Notes under the pieces: generated by a model
Databases searched by the model: none
The model's input: the letters and a program-made list of their open reading frames with translations, nothing else
Told to the model about the DNA's origin: nothing
Shown: positions 25,880 through 35,323 of the stretch, one piece after another
Numbering within the stretch: position 1 is the first letter of the stretch
Layout of the letters: each line of letters starts with the position of its first letter
NCBI RefSeq assembly: GCF_018917865.1
Contig: NZ_JAHLPM010000012.1
Span: 62,001-126,000, forward strand
Origin: Tissierella simiarum
GTDB lineage: Bacteria > Bacillota > Clostridia > Tissierellales > Tissierellaceae
Reading direction: 5' to 3'
Length of the DNA: 64,000 nucleotides
Program-made: the position numbers and the translations under genes

Positions 25880-26872
25880 ATGGAATTAAAAACAATTAGT
25901 CAAGTTTCAAATGCCTTTAAGATTTCTACAAGAACACTTCGATATTATGAAGAAATAGGGCTTTTATCCAGTTCTAAAAAAGATGGATATGCATATCGTA
26001 GTTATGATGAGGAGGCAATTTTACGTTTACAACAAATTATCATCTTGAGAAAGTTGCGTATTCCATTAAAACAAATTGGTGATATATTGAATAATGAAGA
26101 TGTTGTTCAAGCAATTGAAGTATTTAAGCAAAATATAACTAATTTAGAAAATGAAATAACTGCATTATCAACAATCAAAGTGATTCTAAATCGTCTTATT
26201 GAAATTTTACAGAAGAAGACCAACCTTAAATTGAAACTTGGCATATTAAGTGATGATTATATACTTGATGCAATTGATTCCTTATCCTTACAAAAAATTA
26301 GTTTTAGGGAGGAAAAGTCAATGGAAGATTTAAACAAGGCAGCAGAAAGTTTATCAACACTTAAAAATATTAGGATTGTTCATTTACCACCATTTACAGT
26401 AGCTACAAGCCATTATATTGGTGAAAATCCTGAGGAAAATGCAGAAAAACAGTTAGGAGATTTTATAAAAACAAGCAATCTATATGAAATTAAACCAGAT
26501 GCTCGCGTATTTGGATTTAATCACCCATGTCCATCTAATGATAGACCTGACTATGGATATGAATTTTGGATCACAATTCCTGAAGATATGGAAGTACCAG
26601 CCCCTCTTAAGAAAAAATATTTTAACGGTGGGCTATATGCAGCACATATGATTACTTTTGGAAACTTTCATGAATGGGAATGGCTATCAAATTGGGTTAA
26701 TGTCAACAATCCTAAATATGAGGCAAATTACGCTGATGATGGTGGAGAATGTATGGCAGGTATGCTAGAGGAATCTCTTAATTATCTATATCGTTATAAT
26801 CGCAATTGGTCACAAAATGATGAACATCAACTTGATTTATTGTTTCCAATAAAATTAAAAGAACAAAAATAG
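25880..26872 (+). CDS. MerR-family regulator with GyrI-like effector-binding domain
   Basis: 330 aa. N-terminal winged helix TISQVSNAFKISTRTLRYYE EIGLL (MerR HTH, 1-70), a coiled-coil dimerisation helix (about 75-115), then a C-terminal GyrI-like/AraC effector domain (about 160-326) ending NEHQLDLLFPIKL-like. Such proteins sense hydrophobic drugs or other small molecules and activate by DNA distortion. The promoter above is its likely target. AAGGAGG precedes ATG 25880. A deleted relative lies at 37712. Confidence 0.9.
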   Translation: MELKTISQVSNAFKISTRTLRYYEEIGLLSSSKKDGYAYRSYDEEAILRLQQIIILRKLRIPLKQIGDILNNEDVVQAIEVFKQNITNLENEITALSTIKVILNRLIEILQKKTNLKLKLGILSDDYILDAIDSLSLQKISFREEKSMEDLNKAAESLSTLKNIRIVHLPPFTVATSHYIGENPEENAEKQLGDFIKTSNLYEIKPDARVFGFNHPCPSNDRPDYGYEFWITIPEDMEVPAPLKKKYFNGGLYAAHMITFGNFHEWEWLSNWVNVNNPKYEANYADDGGECMAGMLEESLNYLYRYNRNWSQNDEHQLDLLFPIKLKEQK

Positions 26873-26877
26873 AATAT

Positions 26878-26898
26878 GAGGGAGGCATCTACTCCCTC
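26878..26898 (+). terminator. Terminator-like hairpin
   Basis: GAGGGAG (26878-26884) / CTCCCTC (26892-26898) with a 7-nt loop, directly after the MerR stop. The following GTTATACTATT is only weakly T-rich. Confidence 0.5.
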
Positions 26899-26942
26899 GT
26901 TATACTATTGTATATTCGAAAATAAATTTTAGGAGGACAAAG

Positions 26943-27626
26943 ATGAAACACTCATTTAATATAATAATGCCGGATTATGATAAAAATAGTAGAGTTTTTA
27001 TTGAATTACCTTTCAATGTATGGGACTTATTTAATAAAAAAGGTGCAATGAAGGTTAAGGGAAGTATAAATAACGTACCCTATGAATGTGCCCTTATTCC
27101 AAGAGGAAATGGCATTTATTTATTTCCGATAAACAAAAAAATAATACAGAAGGCAAGGGCAAGTGTTGGAGACACCTTGAATGTAACTATGGAGTTAGCT
27201 GATAATAATAAAAATGAAGATAACAAACAAAAAGTTAATGAAGTAAAGAAATATAGAAAAATTGAATCAATAAATTATATGCAGCAACCTAATAGTAAAG
27301 CCTGTGGACAAGCATGTATTGCTATGCTTGCAGGAGTAAATATTGAAGAAGTGATAAAGGTTATGCATACTAAAGGATCAACAACTATTGGACAACTAAT
27401 TGAGGCTTTAGATTACTATGAAATAAGACATTCTGAACGCAATAAGAGAATTTCTAAGAAAAATCCAAATTATTCAGAAACATGTATTTTAACAGTTCAT
27501 ATGCCAAACTATAGTCATTGGGTTCTATATTTTAAAGGTAAATTTTATGATCCAGAATTTGGAGTGCTTGAAGAGTGTCATCCAGATGGTAAAATAACTT
27601 CATATTTGGAAATATACTTAGAGTGA
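26943..27626 (+). CDS. DUF1905 domain fused to a C39-like cysteine peptidase
   Basis: 227 aa. Residues 1-85 fit DUF1905 (small beta-barrel: VFIELPFNVWDLFNKKGAMK, then NGIYLFPINKKI). After a charged linker, residues 108-225 look like a papain-like C39 peptidase: QPNSKACGQACIAML with Cys121, YSHWVLYFKGKFYDPEFG with His near 190 and Asp near 201. Could cleave a peptide leader or act as a standalone protease. No membrane or ABC parts. AGGAGG lies upstream of ATG 26943. Confidence 0.72.
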   Translation: MKHSFNIIMPDYDKNSRVFIELPFNVWDLFNKKGAMKVKGSINNVPYECALIPRGNGIYLFPINKKIIQKARASVGDTLNVTMELADNNKNEDNKQKVNEVKKYRKIESINYMQQPNSKACGQACIAMLAGVNIEEVIKVMHTKGSTTIGQLIEALDYYEIRHSERNKRISKKNPNYSETCILTVHMPNYSHWVLYFKGKFYDPEFGVLEECHPDGKITSYLEIYLE

Positions 27627-27764
27627 AAAAATTGATAGATGATAAAAAATAGTAAAAGATTGTAAGATAAATAATAAAGAAGGTAGGCATAGAAATATCT
27701 TTAAGCCAAAATAATGTTATATCTTAGAGTAAAGAATGATTAAGTATCGAAAGATAAGTTAACT

Positions 27765-27779
27765 CGTTGTGCTAGTTAA
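27765..27779 (+). repeat. IS end, inverted repeat (left)
   Basis: CGTTGTGCTAGTTAA, the exact inverse complement of 31464-31478. Similarity continues inward for about 50 bp on both sides (TTATAAATAGAAAAAC, TTATGTTAAC), so both are the same end of one insertion sequence in opposite orientation. The stretch 27627-27764 shows nothing else. Confidence 0.65.
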
Positions 27780-27859
27780 AAATTATAAATAGAAAAACTC
27801 TAGTCATTATGTTAACCTATCAATAAAAACGCCAAATAATTACGATAGGAGGAAAACAT

Positions 27860-28001
27860 ATGCTAGAGCTTAATAAATATTCTATCAATAAGATTGAAGA
27901 TTTAAAAGACTTTATTACTGTAGTACTTGTTATTATTGATGATATTTACCATGAAATGACTCCAACACATATTAAAGAACGCCGTAATATCAACAATCTG
28001 A
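27860..28001 (+). pseudogene. IS982-family transposase, N-terminal fragment
   Basis: AGGAGG precedes ATG 27860. The frame reads MLELNKYSINKIEDLKDFIT, then VVLVIIDDIYHEMTPTHIKE RR, the conserved N-terminus of IS982-family transposases, and is cut off after 47 codons. The DDE catalytic domain is absent. Confidence 0.7.
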
Positions 28002-28002
28002 T

Positions 28003-28206
28003 ATGTGCTATATTATTTCTTATTTGATAACTAACATTTTTGTTTAAAGTTTCTTCATTTAAAGCCATTTTCATAATCTGTGAAAAATTAATATTTTTAT
28101 TTCTATCTTTTTTCCTAACCTTATCAATTGCTTTTTTAAAAGTAATACTCTTTCCATTTACCCATGTTTTTAACATATGGATATCCTTTGATTCATTTAC
28201 TTTCAT
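28003..28206 (-). pseudogene. Minus-strand ORF fragment, unrecognised
   Basis: Reading leftwards from ATG 28206: MKVNESKDIHMLKTWVNGKS, then ITFKKAIDKVRKKDRNKNIN. A lysine-rich, helical, DNA-binding-like sequence that runs into the IS982 fragment. It may be the start of another mobile-element gene. The region 28207-28410 shows nothing. Confidence 0.3.
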
Positions 28207-28410
28207 GTCTATTTTTGTACTTACTTTATTGTTTGATAGAACGTAGCAGGTTAAGTGAAATTATGGTATTATTATTGATAATATAAGTTTTTATAATTAT
28301 GATATTTTGATATTGATTATCATAGTAGTCAGTTCACAAGTACATAAGTTTTATGATGTATGGGGGGCTTGCTAGAGTAAGACTTTAAAAGTATATTGGA
28401 GTGTAATTCT

Positions 28411-29121
28411 ATGTATTATTGGAATCAAGATAATTTTAAAGGACTAAAAGATATTGCTGAAAGATATAGTGCTAAAAATGATTATGAAGCTTTTGCAAAT
28501 TATTGTTTTTTAAAAGAAAAGGGTTTAAGAAAACAAGCTCATATAGCTATTGAAGATTTTATATCATTAACCAAACGTAAGAGTATAGAAGAACAGAGGG
28601 AAATTGCGAGAGAACTTGTTTCTTTAAGTTATTTCAATAAAGATGTCCATCAACTTATACCTCATCAACTTCATCAGTTCTTGATTGTAATACTCAAAGA
28701 CTGGGCTGAAAAGGAAACTGGTGATGTAAATCCTTATCGTTGGCTTGGTTATCTCTGTAGAGATTTGGATTTCTATGAAAAAGCCATTATAATTAGTCCA
28801 ACAGATGAGATTTCAATCATTGAGTTAGCTAAGGGGACATTGAATAATGTTGATTATCAAACACATCATTTATCTGAGACAAGGTTTATAGGTGAGATTG
28901 AAGATGCTAGAATCTCTTTAGAAAGTGCGTGTAAGCTTATTGAGAAGCTAGAGCCAGGACAGATTAGAGATAGTTTGCACGAAAGGTATAATTATTTCAA
29001 GAGACTCATTGATACATGGGAGGAATACAAAAAAGAACAACGTGAAACATCCTTTCCGGAATGGTGCAAAACCAAAGGGGAAAATTTTAATTTCTGGACA
29101 ATCGTGTATTATAATAAATGA
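28411..29121 (+). CDS. Hypothetical protein in the SMI1/KNR4 block
   Basis: 236 aa, all-helical and soluble, family not recognised (MYYWNQDNFKGLKDIAERYS; CKLIEKLEPGQIRDSLHERY). ATG 28411 follows TTGGAGTG. It is first of three closely spaced co-directional genes with the DUF4261-like and SMI1/KNR4 genes. Such trios suggest immunity-type proteins of polymorphic toxin systems, but no toxin is present here. Confidence 0.6.
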   Translation: MYYWNQDNFKGLKDIAERYSAKNDYEAFANYCFLKEKGLRKQAHIAIEDFISLTKRKSIEEQREIARELVSLSYFNKDVHQLIPHQLHQFLIVILKDWAEKETGDVNPYRWLGYLCRDLDFYEKAIIISPTDEISIIELAKGTLNNVDYQTHHLSETRFIGEIEDARISLESACKLIEKLEPGQIRDSLHERYNYFKRLIDTWEEYKKEQRETSFPEWCKTKGENFNFWTIVYYNK

Positions 29122-29148
29122 CTACTAGGGTTTTAAAAGGAGGGCAAT

Positions 29149-29904
29149 GTGAACTGGGAACGACCATATTATAAGAAAAGCTATAATCCATTTGTATTTT
29201 TTGTAGTGTTTGGAGTAACGAACGACAACCTGAAGATATCTCGTTCAAAGCACAGAGTTGAAGAAATCCCTAAAGGGCTTGAGATACAAAAATATTCTAA
29301 ATATGAGCATAAAGAGTATATTGAAGGATTCTACCAAGATTATTTAGGTAAGTATTTAGAAGAAAAATCAGGAGATTTATATAAAAATGTCTCTGGCGCT
29401 GAACATTGCTTAGTGATTAGGGGCGAAATAGAAGATGATTTTACACTTAGCTATATAAGGAATATTATAGGCATAATTCAATGTTTGTGTGAAGAAGGTG
29501 CGATTGCGGTTCTTGATTTGCAAACATTTAATTGGTATAGCGATAGTGAATGGGGGAGCATTTTCTTTAATAATGATGAATTTAATCCTTTTCACCATGT
29601 TGTAATATTATGTTCACAGATAGATGATAAAAATTATTGGTTGCATACCAGAGGAATGAGAAAGTTCGGCAGACCAGATATCAGCGTTATTAATGTTTTG
29701 AAGGATGACATTAAACCGTCATCACATGTTATCAATCAGATTATACATTATCAAGCATATGGTGCAATAATGTCAGAACACGTTAAAATTAATATTCAAG
29801 AACATAACTATACGATTGATGGAACTTATACAGAGGACTTCGAAAATTATGATTTTAACAATGCCTTTTATGTGTTTGATTGGAGTAAGGTGAAGCAAAA
29901 CTAA
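29149..29904 (+). CDS. DUF4261-like protein
   Basis: 251 aa from GTG 29149 with AGGAGGGC upstream. The signature GAIAVLDLQTFNWYSDSEW and WLHTRGMRKFGRPDISVINV resembles DUF4261-type proteins that occur with SMI1/KNR4 proteins. Biochemical role unknown. It begins 27 bp after the previous stop, so probably the same transcript. Confidence 0.6.
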   Translation: MNWERPYYKKSYNPFVFFVVFGVTNDNLKISRSKHRVEEIPKGLEIQKYSKYEHKEYIEGFYQDYLGKYLEEKSGDLYKNVSGAEHCLVIRGEIEDDFTLSYIRNIIGIIQCLCEEGAIAVLDLQTFNWYSDSEWGSIFFNNDEFNPFHHVVILCSQIDDKNYWLHTRGMRKFGRPDISVINVLKDDIKPSSHVINQIIHYQAYGAIMSEHVKINIQEHNYTIDGTYTEDFENYDFNNAFYVFDWSKVKQN

Positions 29905-29962
29905 CATTTATCATCTCAAGCATTTCTACTTCCCCGGAAACTAAATGAAAAGGAGTATAAAA

Positions 29963-31315
29963 ATGTACAATTATAGCGTTATTCTTACTAAATGGAGAGA
30001 AATACTGAAAAAAGTTAGTGATTTTGGAGGAGACGCTAGAGAGCTCATCATTGAGCCCTGCGCAACTCAACAAGAGATAGAGGATAAAGAAAAAAGCCTT
30101 GGATTTCCTTTACCTTCATCATTTAAAGAAATATTACTGCACTTTTCAAAGCATGTTGAATTTAGATGGTTTCTACCTGATAATGCAAATTTACCAAACG
30201 AATTTAAAGAAATATTCGCTGGTGAAATAGGATGGAGCTTAGATTGGATTGAAGATTTGACACCTTTTGGATTAGAAATTGAATCTCATGAATGTGTGGA
30301 TTTAGATTTAAAGCATAAATTAAAGTTTTACGATGTTGGTAATGGAGATATTTTAGCTTTTGATATGGGATCTGGAGTAGAACCAAATATAGTATATTGG
30401 AGCCATGAGGGGGAAGGGGTTTTTTATATCGCAGAATCTTTCACTTCCTACCTTAATAAGATCACTGACTTATATGGAGTAGGAAGTGAAATGTGGCAGA
30501 TGCAACCTTTCGTTGACGAATACGGTATAAATTCGAATGGATCAAAAGCAAATAGATGGCGGAATTGGTTTGATACTTTTTCCTCCATTTCAATAGATGT
30601 AGCAAGAAGTGATTTGGATAGTTTGATTAAATATGTTGAGTTTCATGGGAAAATTGGTAAAGAAGAATTAAAAGCTTTAAAACACTATGAAAAAAATTTA
30701 GTGCTGGAAAAAGTCCTTGAAAGATTAAAAATAGTAGATGAGTGTCAAAAAGAAATATTAATTCAAGTTATTGGAGAGGTTTTAGGGATATTTGTTGAAG
30801 ATTGGGTCAGATTGCTGTGGAAAGATACTATAGAAATCAAACCTGAGTTTAGGTCTTATCTTACATCGAGATGCTTACCGATGCAAGAAGGATTAAGTAT
30901 AGTCACTTCTTATGTTGAAAGTTTATTTGCAGAAAAAGTAAAATATTATGAAGCTAGAAAGCATCTATGTTATTTTAGGAATAACAAGATAATCCAATGG
31001 ATAAAGGGATATATATCAGATACCACAACAAAAGATGATTGGTATCACTTATTTGCATGCTCTCAACCAACATGGGGAGACATTAAAGAGTGGCTTATGC
31101 TTGGTGGAAAATATAGGATGATAGCTATTAACGCCTTGGAATATATGACTGACTCATGGTCTTCTACTTATATAAAAGATAATTATAAAGTTTGTAATCC
31201 GCCAACTATAGAAGAGGCAACCAGCTTTTTGGAGGAAGAAAAAGAGAAAGAGATATTGAAATCAAAGAAGAGGGTTTTTGATAGAATTATCCAACATTTA
31301 AATTTAATTTTATAG
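29963..31315 (+). CDS. SMI1/KNR4-family protein
   Basis: 450 aa. The SMI1/KNR4 (SUKH) fold is in the N-terminal 175 residues: CATQQEIEDKEKSLGFPLP, SSFKEILLHFSKHVEF, GNGDILAFDMGSG and IVYWSHEGEG. A helical C-terminal extension of about 270 residues follows. SUKH proteins commonly neutralise toxins of contact-dependent or polymorphic systems. ATG 29963 follows AAAGGAG. Last gene of the block, just inside the right IS end. Confidence 0.82.
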   Translation: MYNYSVILTKWREILKKVSDFGGDARELIIEPCATQQEIEDKEKSLGFPLPSSFKEILLHFSKHVEFRWFLPDNANLPNEFKEIFAGEIGWSLDWIEDLTPFGLEIESHECVDLDLKHKLKFYDVGNGDILAFDMGSGVEPNIVYWSHEGEGVFYIAESFTSYLNKITDLYGVGSEMWQMQPFVDEYGINSNGSKANRWRNWFDTFSSISIDVARSDLDSLIKYVEFHGKIGKEELKALKHYEKNLVLEKVLERLKIVDECQKEILIQVIGEVLGIFVEDWVRLLWKDTIEIKPEFRSYLTSRCLPMQEGLSIVTSYVESLFAEKVKYYEARKHLCYFRNNKIIQWIKGYISDTTTKDDWYHLFACSQPTWGDIKEWLMLGGKYRMIAINALEYMTDSWSSTYIKDNYKVCNPPTIEEATSFLEEEKEKEILKSKKRVFDRIIQHLNLIL

Positions 31316-31463
31316 CGCTTTGTGGCTACAAATCGTATTAATATTAATTAGAGGTGTATTAGGTGCTATTAATAAGACCGAGTTCTGATTTGAAAAATAA
31401 ATATAATGAGAACGTTAACATAATATGTTGGGGTTTTTCTATTTATAACTATTTTCAATTACA

Positions 31464-31478
31464 TTAACTAGCACAACG
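31464..31478 (+). repeat. IS end, inverted repeat (right)
   Basis: TTAACTAGCACAACG, the exact inverse complement of 27765-27779. With the left copy it brackets the IS982 fragment and the three-gene SMI1/KNR4 block. The remainder of 31316-31616 shows no gene. Confidence 0.65.
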
Positions 31479-31616
31479 CATTAATCTATATAATTTTAAT
31501 ATATTTAATAAAGATATGGGACTGTTATTAGGAAATTAGAATTAACGTGTTAAAAGCGATGACAGTTGTTTTGCATAATATTTATTGAAGAATACAGTGA
31601 CAAGGAGAGAGACTGT

Positions 31617-32264
31617 ATGTTTAGAATTTTAGCTATATTAATAGGAACCTTTTCGGGTATTTTGATTGTATTTTTTATGTTAGCTTTATTTCAACTATTG
31701 TTTGAAAAAAATAAAGTTACTGTTGGGCATAAGCTCGGAACTTATATATATACCTTTTTTGTAGTTGCTATATTAGTAGCCACTGGAGTACCCTCTTTTG
31801 ATTCAATACATGTGGATGTGACAATTAGTTACGTACCTTTTCATAATATTATAGGAAACTTTATTCAGTATTTGCTGAACTTAATTTTATTTGCTCCCTT
31901 CGGTTTTTTGCTTCCAATGTTGTGGTCTAAGTATCAAACATCTAAGAGAACGATATTTGCTGGATTTGTTTTTTCATTGTTGATAGAGATTTCACAACTG
32001 TTTTGTTATCGTACAACAGACATAGATGATCTGATTATGAACACTTTAGGTACAGCACTTGGTTTTATGCTCTTCACTATTCTTTCAAAGAAAAAACCTG
32101 GCCTAATAAAAAAAGTTTGTTTAATGGAAGATATTTCTCATGATAGAATAATAAAATTGGAAGAATATATTATTTTCGGAATGATAATATTAGTTATGTT
32201 TTTTATCCAGCCATTAATTGCAAATAAAATTTGGAGTATTGTATTGAGGAGATTAAAAGTATGA
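31617..32264 (+). CDS. VanZ-family membrane protein
   Basis: 215 aa. Hydrophobic segments near 4-25, 40-60, 80-105, 112-130 and 185-205. The VanZ signature is NLILFAPFGFLLP and TTDIDDLIMNTLGTALGF. VanZ proteins give low-level teicoplanin resistance in enterococcal clusters, and many homologues have other roles. ATG 31617 follows AAGGAGAGA. No van genes are nearby. Confidence 0.9.
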   Translation: MFRILAILIGTFSGILIVFFMLALFQLLFEKNKVTVGHKLGTYIYTFFVVAILVATGVPSFDSIHVDVTISYVPFHNIIGNFIQYLLNLILFAPFGFLLPMLWSKYQTSKRTIFAGFVFSLLIEISQLFCYRTTDIDDLIMNTLGTALGFMLFTILSKKKPGLIKKVCLMEDISHDRIIKLEEYIIFGMIILVMFFIQPLIANKIWSIVLRRLKV

Positions 32265-32319
32265 TCTAGTTATATGTATATATTTCGTCAAAGTTAATTA
32301 CAGAAATGGAGGATATTAG

Positions 32320-33240
32320 ATGGCTTTATATAAATTAAATCAAGGTAAATTAACTTATATTGAAGAAGAATCATTTAAGTTAGAGAAAGATATTCAGAAT
32401 TTATGTGAGAAGAATTTAGAAGAGATTTTCGGTTTAAAGTTTATATCTTCTGAGTTTTCAATAGGTAACTTTAGAATTGATACATTAGCGTATGATGAAA
32501 GTTCAAAATCTTTTGTTATCATAGAGTATAAAAAAGAGAAAAATTTTAGTGTTATAGATCAAGGATATGCATATTTATCAGTAATGTTAAATAATAAATC
32601 AGATTTCATTTTAGAATATAACGAAAAAGGTAAATGTATATTGAAAAGAGATACTGTTGATTGGTCACAGTCTAAAGTAATATTTGTATCACCATCTTTT
32701 ACAACTTATCAAAGACAAGCTACTAACTTTAAAGATTTACCTATTGAGTTATGGGAGATAAAAAAATACGCTAATGATTATGTAAATTTTAATTTTGTTA
32801 CTACCTCTGGGGCTAAAGAATCAATAAAGACGATTTCTAAGGGAATTGAAGAAATTGAAAATGTGAACAAAGAAATCAAGGTATATACAGAAGAAGAACA
32901 TTTAGATAATATGACAGAAGATATAAAAGAATTATATGAAAAATTTAAATATGCAATACTTAATATTTCACAGGATATTGAAATAAAGCCTGTTAAAAGA
33001 TATATATCATTTGTTGCTAGGAGAAATATAGTTGACGTATGTCTTCAAAAAAAGGCCATTAAAATGTGGATAAATTTAAAAAAAGGTGAATTAGATGACT
33101 CTAAAAATGTTACTAGAGATGTGTCAACTACGGGACATTGGGGAAATGGAGATTATGAAATTTAAATTAGTGACGATGAAAATTTAGAATATATTATTAG
33201 CTTAATAAAGCAATGTTACAAACTGAATAGGAATAAGTAG
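32320..33240 (+). pseudogene. PD-(D/E)xK-like nuclease plus DUF5655 domain, with a premature TAA
   Basis: The frame from ATG 32320 is open to TAA 33163-33165 (281 aa), and the same frame continues ISDDENLEYIISLIKQCY to TAG at 33240, which looks like the natural C-terminus. So about 24 residues may be lost. The N-terminal half has FRIDTLAYDESSKSFVIIEY KKEK: Asp and Glu-x-Lys in the spacing of a PD-(D/E)xK nuclease. The C-terminal half resembles DUF5655. Possibly a DNA-interacting defence-type protein; may still fold. Confidence 0.7.
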
Positions 33241-33480
33241 TAATATATGATAATACATTAAGATTATCTGCTAATATGAAATAATTAAATATCTTACAAG
33301 TTAACCATGGCTTGTTTTAACGGTAGCTCACTATGACTATGTATTTCGAACTATCAGATTAAAATGAGTAAGATAATGAAAACTTATCTGTATAGAGATG
33401 AAGAGAAGAGGATAAATTTATACCCAAAGTTGATGTTTTTTTGGAATTGTTGATAAAATGATAATTAAAAGGAGGAATTT

Positions 33481-33948
33481 ATGAATAGATTAGAAATTGT
33501 TCGACATATTGTTGATAAGATTTTAATGGATCAATCTGATTTAGAAGAAAGACGTTGTGGGTATGTTCACTTATATGGTGTATCTGATATTTGTAGCTTA
33601 CTTGCATTGAAACGTGGCTTAGATGTTGAATTATGTGCAATTGCAGGGATGCTCCATGATATTTGGAGTTATAAAACTGGATGTAGTGTGGATCATGCAA
33701 AATTAGGTTCTATTGAAGCGAGAAAAATTTTAAATGAGATTAACTGTTTCAGCGAAGAAGAAATTGATATTATTTGTAATTCAATATTCAGCCATAGTAA
33801 TAAACAAGATATAGATAATGCTTATAGTGAAATACTTAAAGATGCTGATGTACTTCAACATTATTTATATAATACAAATCTTGATATTAATGAGAATGAA
33901 AAAGATAGATTAAATATGTTATTTAAGGAATTAGAACTTAATCCATAG
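33481..33948 (+). CDS. HD-domain phosphohydrolase
   Basis: 155 aa. HD motif AGMLHDIWSYK (His59-Asp60), upstream His30 in GYVHLYGV, a following SHSNK histidine, and Asp in LKDADVLQHYL complete the metal site. Likely a small metal-dependent phosphohydrolase acting on a nucleotide-type substrate. AAAGGAGG lies 7 nt before ATG 33481. The upstream gap 33241-33480 shows no attC or other feature. Confidence 0.88.
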   Translation: MNRLEIVRHIVDKILMDQSDLEERRCGYVHLYGVSDICSLLALKRGLDVELCAIAGMLHDIWSYKTGCSVDHAKLGSIEARKILNEINCFSEEEIDIICNSIFSHSNKQDIDNAYSEILKDADVLQHYLYNTNLDINENEKDRLNMLFKELELNP

Positions 33949-34049
33949 TTCTCATGATTGATATTTTGATACATTAATTTTAATAATTGAAGTTTTGTAT
34001 CTGTTTTTTTACTAGAAGGGGAATTTATAAATAAAGAGGGGGGATTGCT

Positions 34050-34517
34050 ATGGCGGATTATATAGGGGATTTAAGAAAGTTAATAGGTACTAGACCAATA
34101 ATTATGTGTGGAGCAAATGTCATTTTATTAAATGAGAAGGAAGAAATATTACTACATCATCGTGTAGATAGAGATTGGTGGGGATTACCAGGCGGTGCTA
34201 TGGAACTTAGTGAAAGTCTTGAGCAGACTGCAGGTCGAGAAGTATTTGAGGAAATAGGAATAACTTGTGGGAAACTTAAACTATTTAATATTTATTCAGG
34301 GAAAGAACTATATTATAAATATCCAGATGGAAATGAAGTATACAATATAACCGCTACATATATATGTAAAGACTATTCTGGTGAAATTATGGTTGACTTA
34401 ACAGAAGGAAGAGATGCAAAGTTCTTTCCACTAAATAATATACCATCAAATTTAAGTTCACCAATTAAAGGAATTATTGAAGAGTTTATTTTAAAGCACC
34501 GAGAATTAAAGGTATAG
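34050..34517 (+). CDS. NUDIX hydrolase
   Basis: 155 aa. NUDIX box GGAMELSESLEQTAGREVFE EIGI at 49-71. Full-length paralogue of the gene at 20750 (same MADY-x-x-DLRKLIG start). GAGGGGGG precedes ATG 34050. Substrate unknown. Confidence 0.92.
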   Translation: MADYIGDLRKLIGTRPIIMCGANVILLNEKEEILLHHRVDRDWWGLPGGAMELSESLEQTAGREVFEEIGITCGKLKLFNIYSGKELYYKYPDGNEVYNITATYICKDYSGEIMVDLTEGRDAKFFPLNNIPSNLSSPIKGIIEEFILKHRELKV

Positions 34518-34673
34518 GACAACACCAAAGGATTCTTATTATTTTTATAGGAAATTCGTAATAAAAATATTTGTTGGATGAGTGTGGACCATTATACTAA
34601 ATTCAATGAGCTGGCATGCTGTCTTTGATAGAATTTAAGCGTTTGAGAGTTCAGAGATAAGGACGTGATTGGA

Positions 34674-35114
34674 ATGGATGTTGGTAAGCTAAAACATAAG
34701 CTGAGACAATTGAAAAAAGTGGAAGATAAAATTCGTTTTGAGCACGTTTCAGATACGATTTCTAAAAAGTATGTGTGGGATGAATATTTTTCTACAAAAT
34801 CAATTAATGATTTGAAAGTTAAGTATCCTATCTGTAAATTGATTGATTTTGATAAACAGGAACTGAAGGAAGTTTTTGAGGAGTATTTTTGCAGTGTATA
34901 TTTTCGTAAGTACAAAGATATGGGGTTAGATTTTGATGAAATTCAAGATCCTAGGGTTTTAGATTATTTTGGGTTAGCCCCTGGAGCTTCCAGTGATGAT
35001 ATAAAGAAGAAGTTTAGAGAGTTAGCAAAAAAATATCATCCTGATTGTGGAGGAAGTAATGAGAAAATGATTGAGATATTAGACGCTTATAATAGATTAA
35101 TAAATAAGAATTAA
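34674..35114 (+). CDS. Small protein with C-terminal J domain
   Basis: 146 aa. The first 85 residues are helical and unrecognised. The last 60 form a J domain: VLDYFGLAPGASSDDIKKKF RELAKKYHPDCGG, with the HPD tripeptide needed to stimulate Hsp70. A C-terminal J domain without DnaJ zinc finger or substrate domain suggests a dedicated DnaK partner. ATG 34674 is preferred (AAGGA upstream) to a GTG three codons earlier. Confidence 0.85.
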   Translation: MDVGKLKHKLRQLKKVEDKIRFEHVSDTISKKYVWDEYFSTKSINDLKVKYPICKLIDFDKQELKEVFEEYFCSVYFRKYKDMGLDFDEIQDPRVLDYFGLAPGASSDDIKKKFRELAKKYHPDCGGSNEKMIEILDAYNRLINKN

Positions 35115-35178
35115 TTATATTTTGCTTTTATGGATTGACAGAGGCTGATCTCCTTGGTAACTTCTAAGAATATATAGC

Positions 35179-35316
35179 ATGAATGTTCCTATGAATTATG
35201 GATACATTAAGGATACTATTAGTGGAGATGGACAAGCAATGGTATTAAAAAGACTAAAGCATATTCATTCAAGACGTGCATTATTAACATACCAATCTAT
35301 ATTTCCAAAGGAGATG
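35179..35316 (+). pseudogene. Chimeric relic: pyrophosphatase-like fragment joined to a YdcF fragment
   Basis: The first part (MNVPMNYGYIKDTISGDGQA) resembles the V/MNYGYI-x-GDG segment of inorganic pyrophosphatase. It runs into ATTCAAGACGTGCATTATTA (35265-35284) and onward to 35316, nearly identical to 25550-25605 inside the YdcF gene. Two lost cassettes appear fused here, and the junction now supplies the GGAGATGGG ribosome site of the next gene. Confidence 0.6.
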
Positions 35317-35323
35317 GGAAGAA

